Shown: one piece after another, positions 34,077 through 43,021 of the stretch
Layout: every line of letters begins with the position of its first letter
How positions within the stretch are numbered: the first letter of the stretch is position 1
Assembly: GCF_965139615.1 (NCBI RefSeq)
Contig: NZ_CBCSIQ010000011.1
Coordinates: forward strand, 49,478 to 113,477
Source of the DNA: Kerstersia similis
Lineage (GTDB): Bacteria > Pseudomonadota > Gammaproteobacteria > Burkholderiales > Burkholderiaceae_B
DNA: 64,000 bases
Reading direction: 5' to 3'
Translations under genes and position numbers: made by a program
Notes under the pieces: model-generated
The model's input: the letters and a program-made list of their open reading frames with translations, nothing else
What the model was told of the DNA's origin: nothing
Databases searched by the model: none

Positions 34077-34814
34077 ATGATTGAAATGAAGAATGTCTCG
34101 AAATGGTATGGCGAAGTCCAGGTGCTGACCGACTGCTCGACGAAGATCGAAAAAGGCGAAGTGGTGGTGGTGGCGGGACCGTCCGGTTCAGGCAAATCCA
34201 CGCTGATCAAGACCATCAATGCGCTGGAGCCGTTCCAGCAGGGTGAAATCTGGGTGGATGGCACCGCCGTGCATGATCCCAAAACCAATCTGCCCAAACT
34301 GCGCAGCCGGGTCGGGATGGTATTCCAGCATTTCGAGCTGTTTCCCCACCTGTCGGTGACGGAAAACCTGACGGTGGCGCAGATGAAAGTCCTGGGTCGC
34401 AGCAAAGCCGAAGCGCATGAGCATGGCCTGAAATACCTGGATCGTGTGGGCCTGCTGGCGCACAAGAACAAATTTCCGGGGCAGTTGTCGGGCGGCCAGC
34501 AGCAGCGCGTGGCCATTGCGCGAGCACTGAGCATGGATCCGATCGTCATGTTGTTCGACGAGCCGACATCAGCGCTGGATCCGGAAATGGTGGGCGAAGT
34601 GCTGGATGTCATGGTCGGCCTGGCGCATGACGGCATGACCATGATGTGTGTGACCCACGAAATGGGTTTTGCGCGCAAGGTCAGCAGCCGGGTCATTTTC
34701 ATGGATGTCGGCGGAAAAATCCTGGAAGACTGCCCGACCGACGAGTTTTTCAGCAATCCGGACGCGCGCCAGCCGCGTACCAAGGATTTCCTGCAGAAAA
34801 TCCTGGCGCATTAA
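34077..34814 (+). CDS. gltL: Glutamate/aspartate ABC transporter ATP-binding protein
   Basis: ATPase of the gltIJKL importer, 245 residues. Walker A GPSGSGKST near residue 37, Q-loop, signature LSGGQQQR near 138, Walker B VMLFDEPTSALDPE near 160, and the switch His in CVTHEMGFA are complete. AGAAGGGAAG precedes the ATG. It is the last gene of the operon; the next 390 bases carry no gene. Confidence 0.95.
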   Translation: MIEMKNVSKWYGEVQVLTDCSTKIEKGEVVVVAGPSGSGKSTLIKTINALEPFQQGEIWVDGTAVHDPKTNLPKLRSRVGMVFQHFELFPHLSVTENLTVAQMKVLGRSKAEAHEHGLKYLDRVGLLAHKNKFPGQLSGGQQQRVAIARALSMDPIVMLFDEPTSALDPEMVGEVLDVMVGLAHDGMTMMCVTHEMGFARKVSSRVIFMDVGGKILEDCPTDEFFSNPDARQPRTKDFLQKILAH

Positions 34815-35207
34815 GCTCACCGGGGGCGAACGGCTGCTGCATCCGTCCGCCCGTCCGCGCCTGCAGCCGTGCGGCGGCCGGTCATGGTGCATGTCCTGCC
34901 GTCGTGGGCTGCCCGGTACGGTGCGCGGGCGAGGTCTGCGTACCGTGCAGCTGTTGCCGCGAGCATGGGCCGGCGCGTTCTGGTGCTGCTGGGCGGGTGA
35001 TCCGTGGCGCGCCGCATGGCGGCGACAGCGCGGCCTGGGCACCCCCGAAGCAACGGCTTCGGTACAACACTGCCACCGCCCCTTGTGGATAAGTGCGCTA
35101 TAATTGCTCGGAAATATCATATAACTCAATGGCTTGCGAATGATATTCACTCTCCTGGCCGCACCAGGGCAGTCCATCCACAGGCCATTGTCCGCACTTC
35201 ACTGCCC
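34815..35207 (+). promoter_or_regulatory. hemA upstream region with a DnaA box and -10 element
   Basis: No credible gene lies in these 393 bases. The first 250 are GC-rich and featureless. Then a perfect DnaA 9-mer, TGTGGATAA, occurs at 35084-35092, followed by a consensus TATAAT at 35099-35104; there is no clear -35. The TATAAT lies about 105 bases before hemA, and the DnaA box sits in the -35/-10 spacer of any promoter using it. Confidence 0.5.
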
Positions 35208-36485
35208 ATGTCCGTCGAAGTCCTCGCACTCGGTTTGAATCACAGCACGGCACCGCTCGCGGTGCGCGAGCGTGTATCGCTGTCGGAAGAAATCATCCGG
35301 CCGGCGATTGCCTGTCTGCGCAGCGCATTTGGCAAGGGCGTTCGTGAAGCGGCCATCCTCTCCACCTGTAATCGCACCGAAATCTACTGTGCTGCCGAGC
35401 GCAGCGCCGCGGCGGAACTGCCGGCCTGGCTGGCCAGCTACCAACAGCTGGATCCGCATGAGCTGTACCCCTACCTGTACCGCCACGATGGTGATGCCGC
35501 CGTGCGGCATGCTTTCCGTGTGGCCAGCGGCCTGGACTCCATGGTGCTGGGCGAACCGCAGATTCTGGGGCAGATCAAGAACGCGGTACGGGCGGCAGGC
35601 GAGGTCGGCGGCCTGGGCGTTACGCTGAACCAGTTGTTCCAGCGCACGTTTGCCGTGGCCAAGGAAGTCCGCACGCAGACGGAAATCGGTGCGCATTCGG
35701 TTTCCATGGCGGCGGCCGCCGTGCGCCTGGCGGAACGTGTCTTTGGCGATCTTTCCCAAACCCGCATGCTGTTCATCGGTGCGGGCGAAATGATCGAACT
35801 GTGCGCCACCCACTTTGCCGCTCGCCAGCCGGCCGGCATGATGGTGGCAAACCGCACGCTTGAACGTGCGGAACATCTGGCCGGGCGCTTCTCGGCCTCG
35901 ACGATGAAACTGTCCGAACTATCGAACCGCCTGGCGGAATTCGATGTGGTCGTTTCCTGTACGGCAAGCTCCCTGCCCTTGCTGGGGTTGGGGATGGTCG
36001 AGCGCGCAGTGCGCATGCGTCGTCACCGCCCGATGGTGATGGTGGATCTGGCCGTGCCGCGTGATATCGAGCAGGAAGTCGGGCGTCTGGACGACGTCTA
36101 TCTGTACTCGGTCGATGATCTGGGCCGCCTGGTGCAGCATGGCAGCGATGCGCGCCGTGCCGCCGTGCTGCAGGCCGAAGCCATCATTGATGCGCGGGTA
36201 CACAACTTCATGCACTGGTTGTCTTCGCGTGCGGTCGTTCCGGCCATCCGCGATCTGCATGAGGCTGCCGACGTCATGCGCCAGCAGGAATTGGATCGGG
36301 CCCGCCGTGCCCTGGCGCGCGGCGAAACGCCGGAAGCCGTGCTGGAGCAACTGGCGCACGGCCTGACCCAGAAGTATCTGCATGGCCCGATGGCGGCACT
36401 CAACCAAAGTCCGCAAGACGAGCGTGAGCAGCTCATGCACTGGCTGCCGCGCCTCTTCCCCTCTGCACGCGACCGCCGCCGTTAG
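35208..36485 (+). CDS. hemA: Glutamyl-tRNA reductase
   Basis: First enzyme of C5 tetrapyrrole synthesis: reduces glutamyl-tRNA to glutamate-1-semialdehyde with NADPH. 425 residues. LGLNHSTAPLAVRERV at the N-terminus, the catalytic Cys in LSTCNRTEIYC near residue 50, GEPQILGQIKNA near 118, and the Rossmann motif GAGEMIELCATHF near 190 are complete, and the C-terminal helical dimer domain is present. An in-frame opening reaches upstream to 35004, but family N-termini begin MSVEVLALGLNHS. It leads the hemA-prfA-prmC-grxD-ubiX run. Confidence 0.96.
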   Translation: MSVEVLALGLNHSTAPLAVRERVSLSEEIIRPAIACLRSAFGKGVREAAILSTCNRTEIYCAAERSAAAELPAWLASYQQLDPHELYPYLYRHDGDAAVRHAFRVASGLDSMVLGEPQILGQIKNAVRAAGEVGGLGVTLNQLFQRTFAVAKEVRTQTEIGAHSVSMAAAAVRLAERVFGDLSQTRMLFIGAGEMIELCATHFAARQPAGMMVANRTLERAEHLAGRFSASTMKLSELSNRLAEFDVVVSCTASSLPLLGLGMVERAVRMRRHRPMVMVDLAVPRDIEQEVGRLDDVYLYSVDDLGRLVQHGSDARRAAVLQAEAIIDARVHNFMHWLSSRAVVPAIRDLHEAADVMRQQELDRARRALARGETPEAVLEQLAHGLTQKYLHGPMAALNQSPQDEREQLMHWLPRLFPSARDRRR

Positions 36486-36559
36486 CGGCGCTGCCCTTGC
36501 CATTGCTGATTGCCGGCGATATTGCATCGCCGGCCCGATCCCGTTTTTGCCTGGTTTTT

Positions 36560-37642
36560 ATGAAAGCATCCATGCGTGCACGGCTGGAACAATTGTCCCG
36601 CCGCCTGACTGAAATCGACGCCCTGCTGGCTCAGCCGGATATTGCCAGCAACCGCGATCAGTTCCGCAAGCTCTCGCAGGAGCGAGCCGAACTGGAGCCG
36701 GTCACGACTGCCTTCAACGCCTATGTCGCGGCAGAAGACGGTCGCCTGTCGGCGCAGGAGTTGCTCTCCGACCCGGAAATGAAAGCCTTGGCGCAGCAGG
36801 AGATCCAGGAGTGCCGCGAGCGCATGGAGGCCCTGGAAGGGGAGCTGCAAGTGCTGTTGCTGCCACGCGACCCGGATGACGGCCGCAGTGTTTATCTGGA
36901 AATCCGTGCCGGGACGGGTGGGGATGAAAGCGCGCTGTTCTCCGCAGACTTGCTGCGCATGTATCTGCGCTATGCCGAATCGCGCGGCTGGCGTACCTCG
37001 TTGATCTCGACCAGCGAATCCGAACTGGGCGGCTACAAGGAAGTGATCGCGCGCATAGAAGGCGAAGGCGTGTATGGGCGCTTGAAGTTCGAGTCGGGCG
37101 CGCACCGTGTGCAGCGGGTGCCGGTCACGGAAACCCAGGGCCGGGTGCATACCTCGGCCTGCACGGTCGCCATCATGCCGGAAGCGGATGAAGCGGGCGA
37201 TATTGTGATCCAGCCTTCGGATTTGCGCATCGACACCTTCCGCGCCAGCGGGGCGGGTGGTCAGCACATCAACAAGACGGATTCGGCCGTGCGTATCACT
37301 CACTTGCCGACCGGGCTGGTGGTGGAATGCCAGGACGACCGCTCGCAGCACCGCAACCGCGACAAGGCCATGCAAGTGCTGGCAGCCCGCCTCAAAGACA
37401 AGGAACAGCGTGAGCGCCAGTCCAAGGAGGCGGCGCAGCGCAAGAGCCTGGTGGGCTCGGGGGATCGTTCCGAGCGCATCCGTACCTACAACTTCCCGCA
37501 GGGCCGCATGACGGATCACCGCATCAACCTGACGCTCTATAAGCTGGGGGCCATCATGGAAGGGGATCTGGATGAATTGACCGGCGCCTTGCTGGCGGAG
37601 CATCAGGCCGAGCAGCTGGCGGCGTTGGGCGAGGATCTGTAA
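36560..37642 (+). CDS. prfA: Peptide chain release factor 1
   Basis: Reads UAA and UAG stop codons and triggers peptide release. 360 residues, standard. The GGQ loop (GAGGQHINKT) is at about residue 235, and the codon-reading PxT region lies near 'RVQRVPVTETQGRVH'. The start MKASMRARLEQLSRR fits RF1 N-termini although no good ribosome site is seen; the frame is open 21 codons further up. It is followed after 2 bases by prmC, whose product methylates the GGQ glutamine. Confidence 0.96.
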   Translation: MKASMRARLEQLSRRLTEIDALLAQPDIASNRDQFRKLSQERAELEPVTTAFNAYVAAEDGRLSAQELLSDPEMKALAQQEIQECRERMEALEGELQVLLLPRDPDDGRSVYLEIRAGTGGDESALFSADLLRMYLRYAESRGWRTSLISTSESELGGYKEVIARIEGEGVYGRLKFESGAHRVQRVPVTETQGRVHTSACTVAIMPEADEAGDIVIQPSDLRIDTFRASGAGGQHINKTDSAVRITHLPTGLVVECQDDRSQHRNRDKAMQVLAARLKDKEQRERQSKEAAQRKSLVGSGDRSERIRTYNFPQGRMTDHRINLTLYKLGAIMEGDLDELTGALLAEHQAEQLAALGEDL

Positions 37643-37644
37643 AC

Positions 37645-38496
37645 ATGCCGGATGTGGGCGCTACGTTTGCGGCGGCAGGCGCGAATACCATCCGTGCCAT
37701 GCTGGCAGGCTGCGGCCTGCCGCGGCTGGAAGGGCGCATGCTGCTGTCCGCGCTGCTGGGGCGACCGCATGCCTGGCTGGTGGCGCATGATAGCGATACC
37801 CTGCCCATGGAGATGCTTGAGCGTTTCAACACCTTGGCGCAGCGGCGACGCGATGGCGAACCCATGGCCTACTTGCTGGGGACACGGGAATTCATGGGGC
37901 ATGAGTTCCAGGTGACGCCAGCGGTGCTGATTCCGCGGCCGGATACCGAAGTGCTGGTGGAGCAGGCCTTGGCGGAGTTGCAGCGTCTGGGGCCGGGCGC
38001 GCGCGTGCTGGACATGGGGACGGGTAGTGGCGCCATTGCCATTTCGCTGGCGCTGGCCGCGCCGCAGGCGCAGGTGACGGCCAGTGATGCCAGCCCGGCA
38101 GCGCTGGCGGTGGCGCAGGATAATGCCAGACGCTTGGGCGCAACAGTGGAATTCCTGGCAGGGGACTGGTTTGCTGCTTTGCAACAAAAAGCGCGGTACG
38201 ATCTGATCGTGTCCAATCCGCCATACGTGGCATCCGGTGATCCGCATCTGGAGCTGGGCGATGTTCGTTATGAACCGCGCATGGCCCTGACGGACGAGGC
38301 CGACGGCCTGGCGGATATCCGGGTCATCGCGGCTGGCGCGCCGGCCTGGTTGAATCCTGGCGGGGCCTTGTGGTTGGAACATGGGTGGGATCAGGCGCCG
38401 GCAGTCAGGGAAATCCTGTCCGGTGCCGGATTCCTCCGTGTGAATAGCCATGCAGACCTTGCGGGAATAGACCGTATTTCTGGTGGTTACCTATAA
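37645..38496 (+). CDS. prmC: Release factor glutamine methyltransferase
   Basis: Uses S-adenosylmethionine to methylate the Gln of GGQ in RF1 and RF2. 283 residues. An N-terminal helical domain precedes the methyltransferase fold: RPDTEVLVEQAL, then motif I VLDMGTGSGAIAISLA near residue 120 and catalytic NPPY (SNPPYVASGDPHL) near residue 190. Its ATG lies 2 bases after the prfA stop, so it is translationally coupled to its own substrate's gene. Confidence 0.96.
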   Translation: MPDVGATFAAAGANTIRAMLAGCGLPRLEGRMLLSALLGRPHAWLVAHDSDTLPMEMLERFNTLAQRRRDGEPMAYLLGTREFMGHEFQVTPAVLIPRPDTEVLVEQALAELQRLGPGARVLDMGTGSGAIAISLALAAPQAQVTASDASPAALAVAQDNARRLGATVEFLAGDWFAALQQKARYDLIVSNPPYVASGDPHLELGDVRYEPRMALTDEADGLADIRVIAAGAPAWLNPGGALWLEHGWDQAPAVREILSGAGFLRVNSHADLAGIDRISGGYL

Positions 38497-38629
38497 TTTC
38501 CTGTTTTTTCACGCCGTGCGGTACGAGGCAATGCCGCCCTGGCCCAATGCCCGCGTTATGCCAAGGCAACAATGCCCCGTTTGAGGGTAGCCGATGGTGC
38601 CGCGTGGGGTATTTTTTAGCGAGCCTGAT

Positions 38630-38956
38630 ATGAGCGACGTCCAATCTTTTATCCGCGAAACAGTGACGGGTCATCCCGTGGTGCTGTTCATGAAGGGAAC
38701 CGCACAGTTTCCGCAGTGCGGTTTTTCCGGCAAGGCCATTCAGATCCTGAAGGCCTGTGGCGTCAAGAAACTGGTGACCGTCAATGTGCTGGAAGACGCC
38801 GAGGTGCGCCAGGGCATTAAGGAATACTCCAACTGGCCGACGATTCCGCAGCTGTACGTGGCGGGTGAGTTCGTTGGTGGCTCCGACATCATGGGCGAGA
38901 TGCATGCCAGCGGCGAGCTCAAGACGCTGCTCGACGAGGCAGGGGCCACGCAGTGA
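38630..38956 (+). CDS. grxD: Monothiol glutaredoxin (Grx4 type)
   Basis: Holds and transfers [2Fe-2S] clusters. 108 residues with the single-cysteine site PQCGFS near residue 30, the glutathione contacts WPTIPQLY and GGSDI, and a normal C-terminus. Only the CGFS-type class looks like this. The frame opens 12 codons earlier, but MSDVQSFIRETV is the family start. It overlaps the GTG start of ubiX by four bases. Confidence 0.95.
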   Translation: MSDVQSFIRETVTGHPVVLFMKGTAQFPQCGFSGKAIQILKACGVKKLVTVNVLEDAEVRQGIKEYSNWPTIPQLYVAGEFVGGSDIMGEMHASGELKTLLDEAGATQ

Positions 38957-39537
38957 GCCGCACGGGGCGCCGCCGCTTGGTCATAGGCATGACGGGCGCG
39001 ACGGGCGCCCTGTACACGGTGCGCCTGCTGCAATTGCTGCGGGAGGTGCCTGATGTCGAAACCCATCTGGTGATTTCCGCCAGCGGGGTGCTGAATCTCA
39101 AGCATGAACTGGATATCGGCCGCAGCGAATTGCAGGCGCTGGCTGATGTGTCCTACAACATCCGCGATGTCGGGGCGACGCTCGCCAGTGGCGCCTTTGA
39201 TACAGCTGGCATGATTGTTGCACCTTGCTCCATGCGCTCGCTGGCAGCGATTGCGCATGGATTGTCAGACAATCTGATCACGCGGGCGGCGGATGTCACG
39301 CTCAAAGAGCGTCGTCGCCTGTTGCTGATGGTGCGGGAAACGCCTTTCAATCTGGCGCATCTGCGCAACATGACCGCTGTGACGGAAATGGGCGGCATCG
39401 TTTTCCCGCCGCTGCCGGCGTTCTACCACCGGCCGGCGTCCATCGAAGAAATGGTGGATCACACCGTTGCACGCATGCTGGAAATGTTCGGCATCGACGT
39501 CGGCGGACCGCAATGGCAGGGTTCGCGGGAATCCTGA
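38953..39537 (+). CDS. ubiX: Flavin prenyltransferase (UbiX/Pad1 family)
   Basis: Makes the prenylated FMN cofactor used by UbiD-type decarboxylases, as in ubiquinone synthesis or aromatic acid decarboxylation. 194 residues. GMTGATGALYTVRLL (FMN site), VISASGVLNLKHE and the APCSMRSLAAIAHGLSDNLI segment with the conserved Ser and Asn/Asp are diagnostic, as is LVRETPFNLAHL-like 'MVRETPFNLAHLRNM'. The start is GTG, overlapping the grxD stop (GTGA). No ubiD is in this window. Confidence 0.95.
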   Translation: MSRTGRRRLVIGMTGATGALYTVRLLQLLREVPDVETHLVISASGVLNLKHELDIGRSELQALADVSYNIRDVGATLASGAFDTAGMIVAPCSMRSLAAIAHGLSDNLITRAADVTLKERRRLLLMVRETPFNLAHLRNMTAVTEMGGIVFPPLPAFYHRPASIEEMVDHTVARMLEMFGIDVGGPQWQGSRES

Positions 39538-39602
39538 ACGACTGGCGGGCGCGTGCCTGGCAGGGCGTCATGGCGTCATGAACAGGTATGGCCGCTGCGC
39601 CA

Positions 39603-39620
39603 GGCCGGCTGTTGCCGGCC
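39603..39620. terminator. Hairpin between ubiX and glpK
   Basis: GGCCGGC / GCCGGCC with a TGTT loop forms a perfect 7-bp stem in the 89-base convergent gap. There is no T-run. Confidence 0.4.
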
Positions 39621-39626
39621 CAGGGG

Positions 39627-41141
39627 TCAGTCGGTGCCTGCCTGCCATTGGCGGCTGACCGCGATGGCCTGGCGCCAGCGCCGCAGCTTGGCTAGCCGTT
39701 GATCCGTATCCCAGCGGGGCTCAAAGCATTTTTCCGCCTGCCAGCGGCGGGCCACATGGCTTTGATCCTGCCAGAGGCCGCAGGCCAGCGCGGCCAGCGC
39801 CGCCGCACCCAGCGCCGTGGATTCCAGTTCCCGTGGGCGTACCACCGGGATGCCGAGGAAGTCGGCCTGCATCTGCATCAGCAGATCATTGCGCGCGGCG
39901 CCGCCATCCACACGCAGTTCAGTCAGGGCGATGCCGCTATCCTGGTGCATGGCGTCCAGCACATCGGCACTTTGCAGGGCGATGGCTTCCAGTGCCGCCC
40001 GGGCAATATGGGCGCGGGTGGTGCCGCGGGTCAGGCCGACCAGCGTACCGCGAGCATAAGGGTCCCAATAGGGAGCGCCCAGACCGGTGAAGGCCGGCAC
40101 CAGGTAGGTGTCGCTGCAATCCGCAACGCTGGCGGCCAGGGCTTCGATATCGCCTGCCTGGCTGAAGAGCCCCAGGCCGTCGCGCAGCCATTGCACGGCT
40201 GCACCAGCCACGAACACACTGCCTTCCAGCATATGGCTGGTGCGGCCATCGGCCAGCGTCCAGCCGATCGTGGAAATCAGCTTCTGCGTTGAAAGCCGGG
40301 GGGCATTGCCGACGTTCATCAGCATGAAGCAACCGGTGCCATAGGTATTCTTGGCCATGCCGGGTTCCAGGCAGGCCTGCCCGAAGGTAGCGGCCTGCTG
40401 GTCGCCGGCCATTCCTCCCAGGGGAATGGCGCCGCCGAAATGTTCGGCCAGCGCACGGCCCACCAGCGCGCTGCTGGGCAACACTTCGGGCAGCAGGCTG
40501 CGCGGAATGTCCAGGCAGGCCAGCAACTCGTCGCTCCAGTCCTGCGTGTGCAGGTCGAACAGCAGGGTACGCGCTGCGTTGCTGGGGTCGGTGCGGTGCA
40601 GCGCGCCGCCGGTTAATTGCCAGGTCAGCCAGGTATCCACGGTGCCGAAAGCCAGTTCGCCACGTTCTGCGGCAGCGCGGGCGCCGGGAATGTTTTCCAG
40701 CATCCAGGCCAGTTTCACGCCGGAAAAGTAGGCGTCCAGCGGCAGGCCGGTGCGCTGGCGCAGGAAGTCCTCATGCCCCGCAGCGCGCAGGCGCTCGCAG
40801 ATGGCTGCTGCGCGGCGATCCTGCCAGACGATGGCGCGCCCCAGTGGCCGGCCGGTGGCACGTTCCCACAGAATCGTGGTTTCTCGCTGGTTGGTGATGC
40901 CGATGGCGGCAATATCTGCCGCGCTCAGCCTGGCATTGCGCAGGGCCGTCCGCGCGGTGTCGAGCTGGCTGCGCCAGATTTCCATGGGATCGTGTTCGAC
41001 CCAGCCGGAGTGTGGATAGAACTGGCGGATTTCCTGTTGCCCCAGCCCGCAGACCTGGCCCTCGGCATCAAAGACAATGGCGCGCGAGCTCGTCGTGCCC
41101 TGATCCAGGGCGAGCAGGTAAGAGGCTTGGGCGTGAGGCAT
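39627..41141 (-). CDS. glpK: Glycerol kinase
   Basis: Phosphorylates glycerol to glycerol-3-phosphate. 504 residues, standard FGGY kinase. N-terminal ATP/glycerol motif LALDQGTTSSRAIVFD near residue 11, WQDRR near 104 and 'DGGAARNDLLMQMQADFLGI' near 405 are in place. AGGAG eight bases before ATG 41141 decides the start; the frame runs 88 codons further without family resemblance. No glpF, glpD or glpR is next to it, so it is separated from a usual glp operon. Confidence 0.95.
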   Translation of the reverse strand: MPHAQASYLLALDQGTTSSRAIVFDAEGQVCGLGQQEIRQFYPHSGWVEHDPMEIWRSQLDTARTALRNARLSAADIAAIGITNQRETTILWERATGRPLGRAIVWQDRRAAAICERLRAAGHEDFLRQRTGLPLDAYFSGVKLAWMLENIPGARAAAERGELAFGTVDTWLTWQLTGGALHRTDPSNAARTLLFDLHTQDWSDELLACLDIPRSLLPEVLPSSALVGRALAEHFGGAIPLGGMAGDQQAATFGQACLEPGMAKNTYGTGCFMLMNVGNAPRLSTQKLISTIGWTLADGRTSHMLEGSVFVAGAAVQWLRDGLGLFSQAGDIEALAASVADCSDTYLVPAFTGLGAPYWDPYARGTLVGLTRGTTRAHIARAALEAIALQSADVLDAMHQDSGIALTELRVDGGAARNDLLMQMQADFLGIPVVRPRELESTALGAAALAALACGLWQDQSHVARRWQAEKCFEPRWDTDQRLAKLRRWRQAIAVSRQWQAGTD

Positions 41142-41178
41142 GGCGAGTCTCCTGGCGGGAACCGGCCCGCCTTGCCGG

Positions 41179-42612
41179 TCAGTTGCGTTTTTCCAGTTGC
41201 GCGCCGGCATCTGCTGGCAGGCGCCGGAACGAAAGCGCGGAGGCCACGCACAGCAGGCCGATGGCGACGAACCCCGCCATGATATCGGGCTGGGCGAGGT
41301 TGGTATCGCCCCGCAGGCGCATGGAAACGTTGATGGTGGCGGCCGCCACACCGACACCCAGGCTGATGCCCAGCTGTTGGGCCATGGCGGCGAAACTGCT
41401 GGCACGGCTCATGTCGGCATGGCCGACCTCTGCATAGGTCAGGGAATTGACGCCCGTGAATTGCAGTGAGCGGAAGAAGCCCCCCAGCAGCAGGACGACG
41501 ATCATGACCCAGGCCGGGGTGCTGGCGGTAAAGGCTGCACAGGCCACGATGAAGAGGCCAGTCAGCAGGGCATTGGCCGACAGCACGCGACGGAAACCGT
41601 AGCGCTTGATGAGCGGGGTGGCGACCAGTTTCATCAGCAAGGCGCCGGCTGCGCCGGCAAAGGTCACCATGCCGGCTTCCATGGCTGTCCGGCCAAAACC
41701 GACTTGCAGCAGCAGCACCAGCAGGAAGGGCGAACCGCCGACGGCAAAACGGCAGAGATTGCCGCCTAGCGTGGCGATGCGGAAGGAGGGCAGGCGCATC
41801 AGCCGCAGGTCGATGATAGGGTGAGGCGCGCGTCGCGCGTGCAGCATGTAGAGCAGCCCGCAGGCAACGCCGACGGCGACCAGCAGCAGAAGCTGCAGGG
41901 GGCTCAGGCTGCCATGGCCGATGGCATCGAAGGCGCTGACCAGCGATGCGAGGCAGATGGCGCTCAGCAGAAAGCCGAGCAGATCCAGCGGTGTGCGATC
42001 CAGTGTCGGCGCTTCCTTGATGAAATGGTGCACCAGCACCAGGCCCAGGATGCCGATCGGGATATTAATCAGGAAGATCCAGTGCCAGGACGCGTAGGTC
42101 ACCAGCATGCCGCCCAGCAAGGGGCCGATGACGGGGCCGATGAGCGCAGGCATGGACAGCAGCGACATGGCGTTCACCAGCCGTGACTTGGGCACGGTAC
42201 GCAGCAGGATGACCCGGCCAACGGGCACCATCATGGCCCCTGCCAACCCCTGGAGTGCCCGCGCTGCGACCAGCCAGGAAATGGACGGCGCGATGGCACA
42301 GGCCGTGGAGCTGAGCGTGAACAGCAGGATGGCGCTTTGGAAAACGCGCTTGGCGCCAAAGCGGTCGGCGGCCCAGCCGCTGATGGGGACGAAGACGGCC
42401 ACAGTCAACAGATAGGTGGTGATGAGTATGTTCATCCGCACCGGCGTAGTGCCGAAGGCCTTGGCCATGGCGGGCAGCGCGATAGCGACGACCGTGGCGT
42501 CGAGCATCTGCATGAACAGCGCGCAGCCGACGATATAAGGAATCATCCTGGCTTGCAGGCTGTCCGGGCTGCGAGAGAGACGGTCGGTATCTGATGGCGT
42601 CATGGACGACAT
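41179..42612 (-). CDS. DHA2-family MFS drug exporter (EmrB/QacA type)
   Basis: 477 residues with about fourteen helices. The DHA2 signs are the first-helix 'FMQMLDATVVAIALPAMAKA', motif A GWAADRFGAKRVF and motif C 'SMPALIGPVIGPLLGGMLV'. The last part of the protein keeps the DHA2 fold, with no fused extra domain. Likely a multidrug or dye exporter, but no membrane-fusion partner is encoded nearby. The start at ATG 42612 is uncertain (42603 is also possible), since no ribosome site is clear. It ends 37 bases before glpK on the same strand. Confidence 0.87.
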   Translation of the reverse strand: MSSMTPSDTDRLSRSPDSLQARMIPYIVGCALFMQMLDATVVAIALPAMAKAFGTTPVRMNILITTYLLTVAVFVPISGWAADRFGAKRVFQSAILLFTLSSTACAIAPSISWLVAARALQGLAGAMMVPVGRVILLRTVPKSRLVNAMSLLSMPALIGPVIGPLLGGMLVTYASWHWIFLINIPIGILGLVLVHHFIKEAPTLDRTPLDLLGFLLSAICLASLVSAFDAIGHGSLSPLQLLLLVAVGVACGLLYMLHARRAPHPIIDLRLMRLPSFRIATLGGNLCRFAVGGSPFLLVLLLQVGFGRTAMEAGMVTFAGAAGALLMKLVATPLIKRYGFRRVLSANALLTGLFIVACAAFTASTPAWVMIVVLLLGGFFRSLQFTGVNSLTYAEVGHADMSRASSFAAMAQQLGISLGVGVAAATINVSMRLRGDTNLAQPDIMAGFVAIGLLCVASALSFRRLPADAGAQLEKRN

Positions 42613-42820
42613 TGTAAATGGGCTGGTCTTGGGAAGTGGGGTGGCGGTTGGTAGAATCAGGGGATAGGGAAATATTGCCGCTTCAGCGGGCTGGCAGCAG
42701 GGTTTCCCGCCGTGTTGGCCGTCGCATGGCGCCTGGCTGGCCTCTGTGTGCAGAGGGCCGTGCCGGTAGCATGCGCTATGTTTGCCGATTTTTCTTGAAA
42801 AGCCCGCTGCTGGAGTCACC

Positions 42821-43015
42821 ATGAGCAAGCCAACCTGTTACGAGTCTGAAATCACCCAGTTCCTCCACCAGTACCGCGATAAGCACCCAGGCACGGAGGA
42901 GCGCCAGCTGGAAGGCCGCGCCCGTCTGTGGGACAAGCCGCAGGATCTGGAACTGCAGGATCGCCTGCGCGCTGCACGCGTGCCCCAGCGCCCCTACGTC
43001 TATCAAAACGACTGA
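42821..43015 (+). CDS. DUF3460 family small protein
   Basis: A 64-residue soluble protein of unknown function, found in many betaproteobacteria. Family signs are ESEITQFLHQYRDKHPG, the RARLWDKP core and the C-terminal RAARVPQRPYVYQND. GGAG seven bases before the ATG gives a clear start. It sits 6 bases before scpA, and in my judgement the pair is a conserved arrangement in this group, suggesting co-expression with chromosome condensation genes. Confidence 0.85.
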   Translation: MSKPTCYESEITQFLHQYRDKHPGTEERQLEGRARLWDKPQDLELQDRLRAARVPQRPYVYQND

Positions 43016-43021
43016 TTCCCC

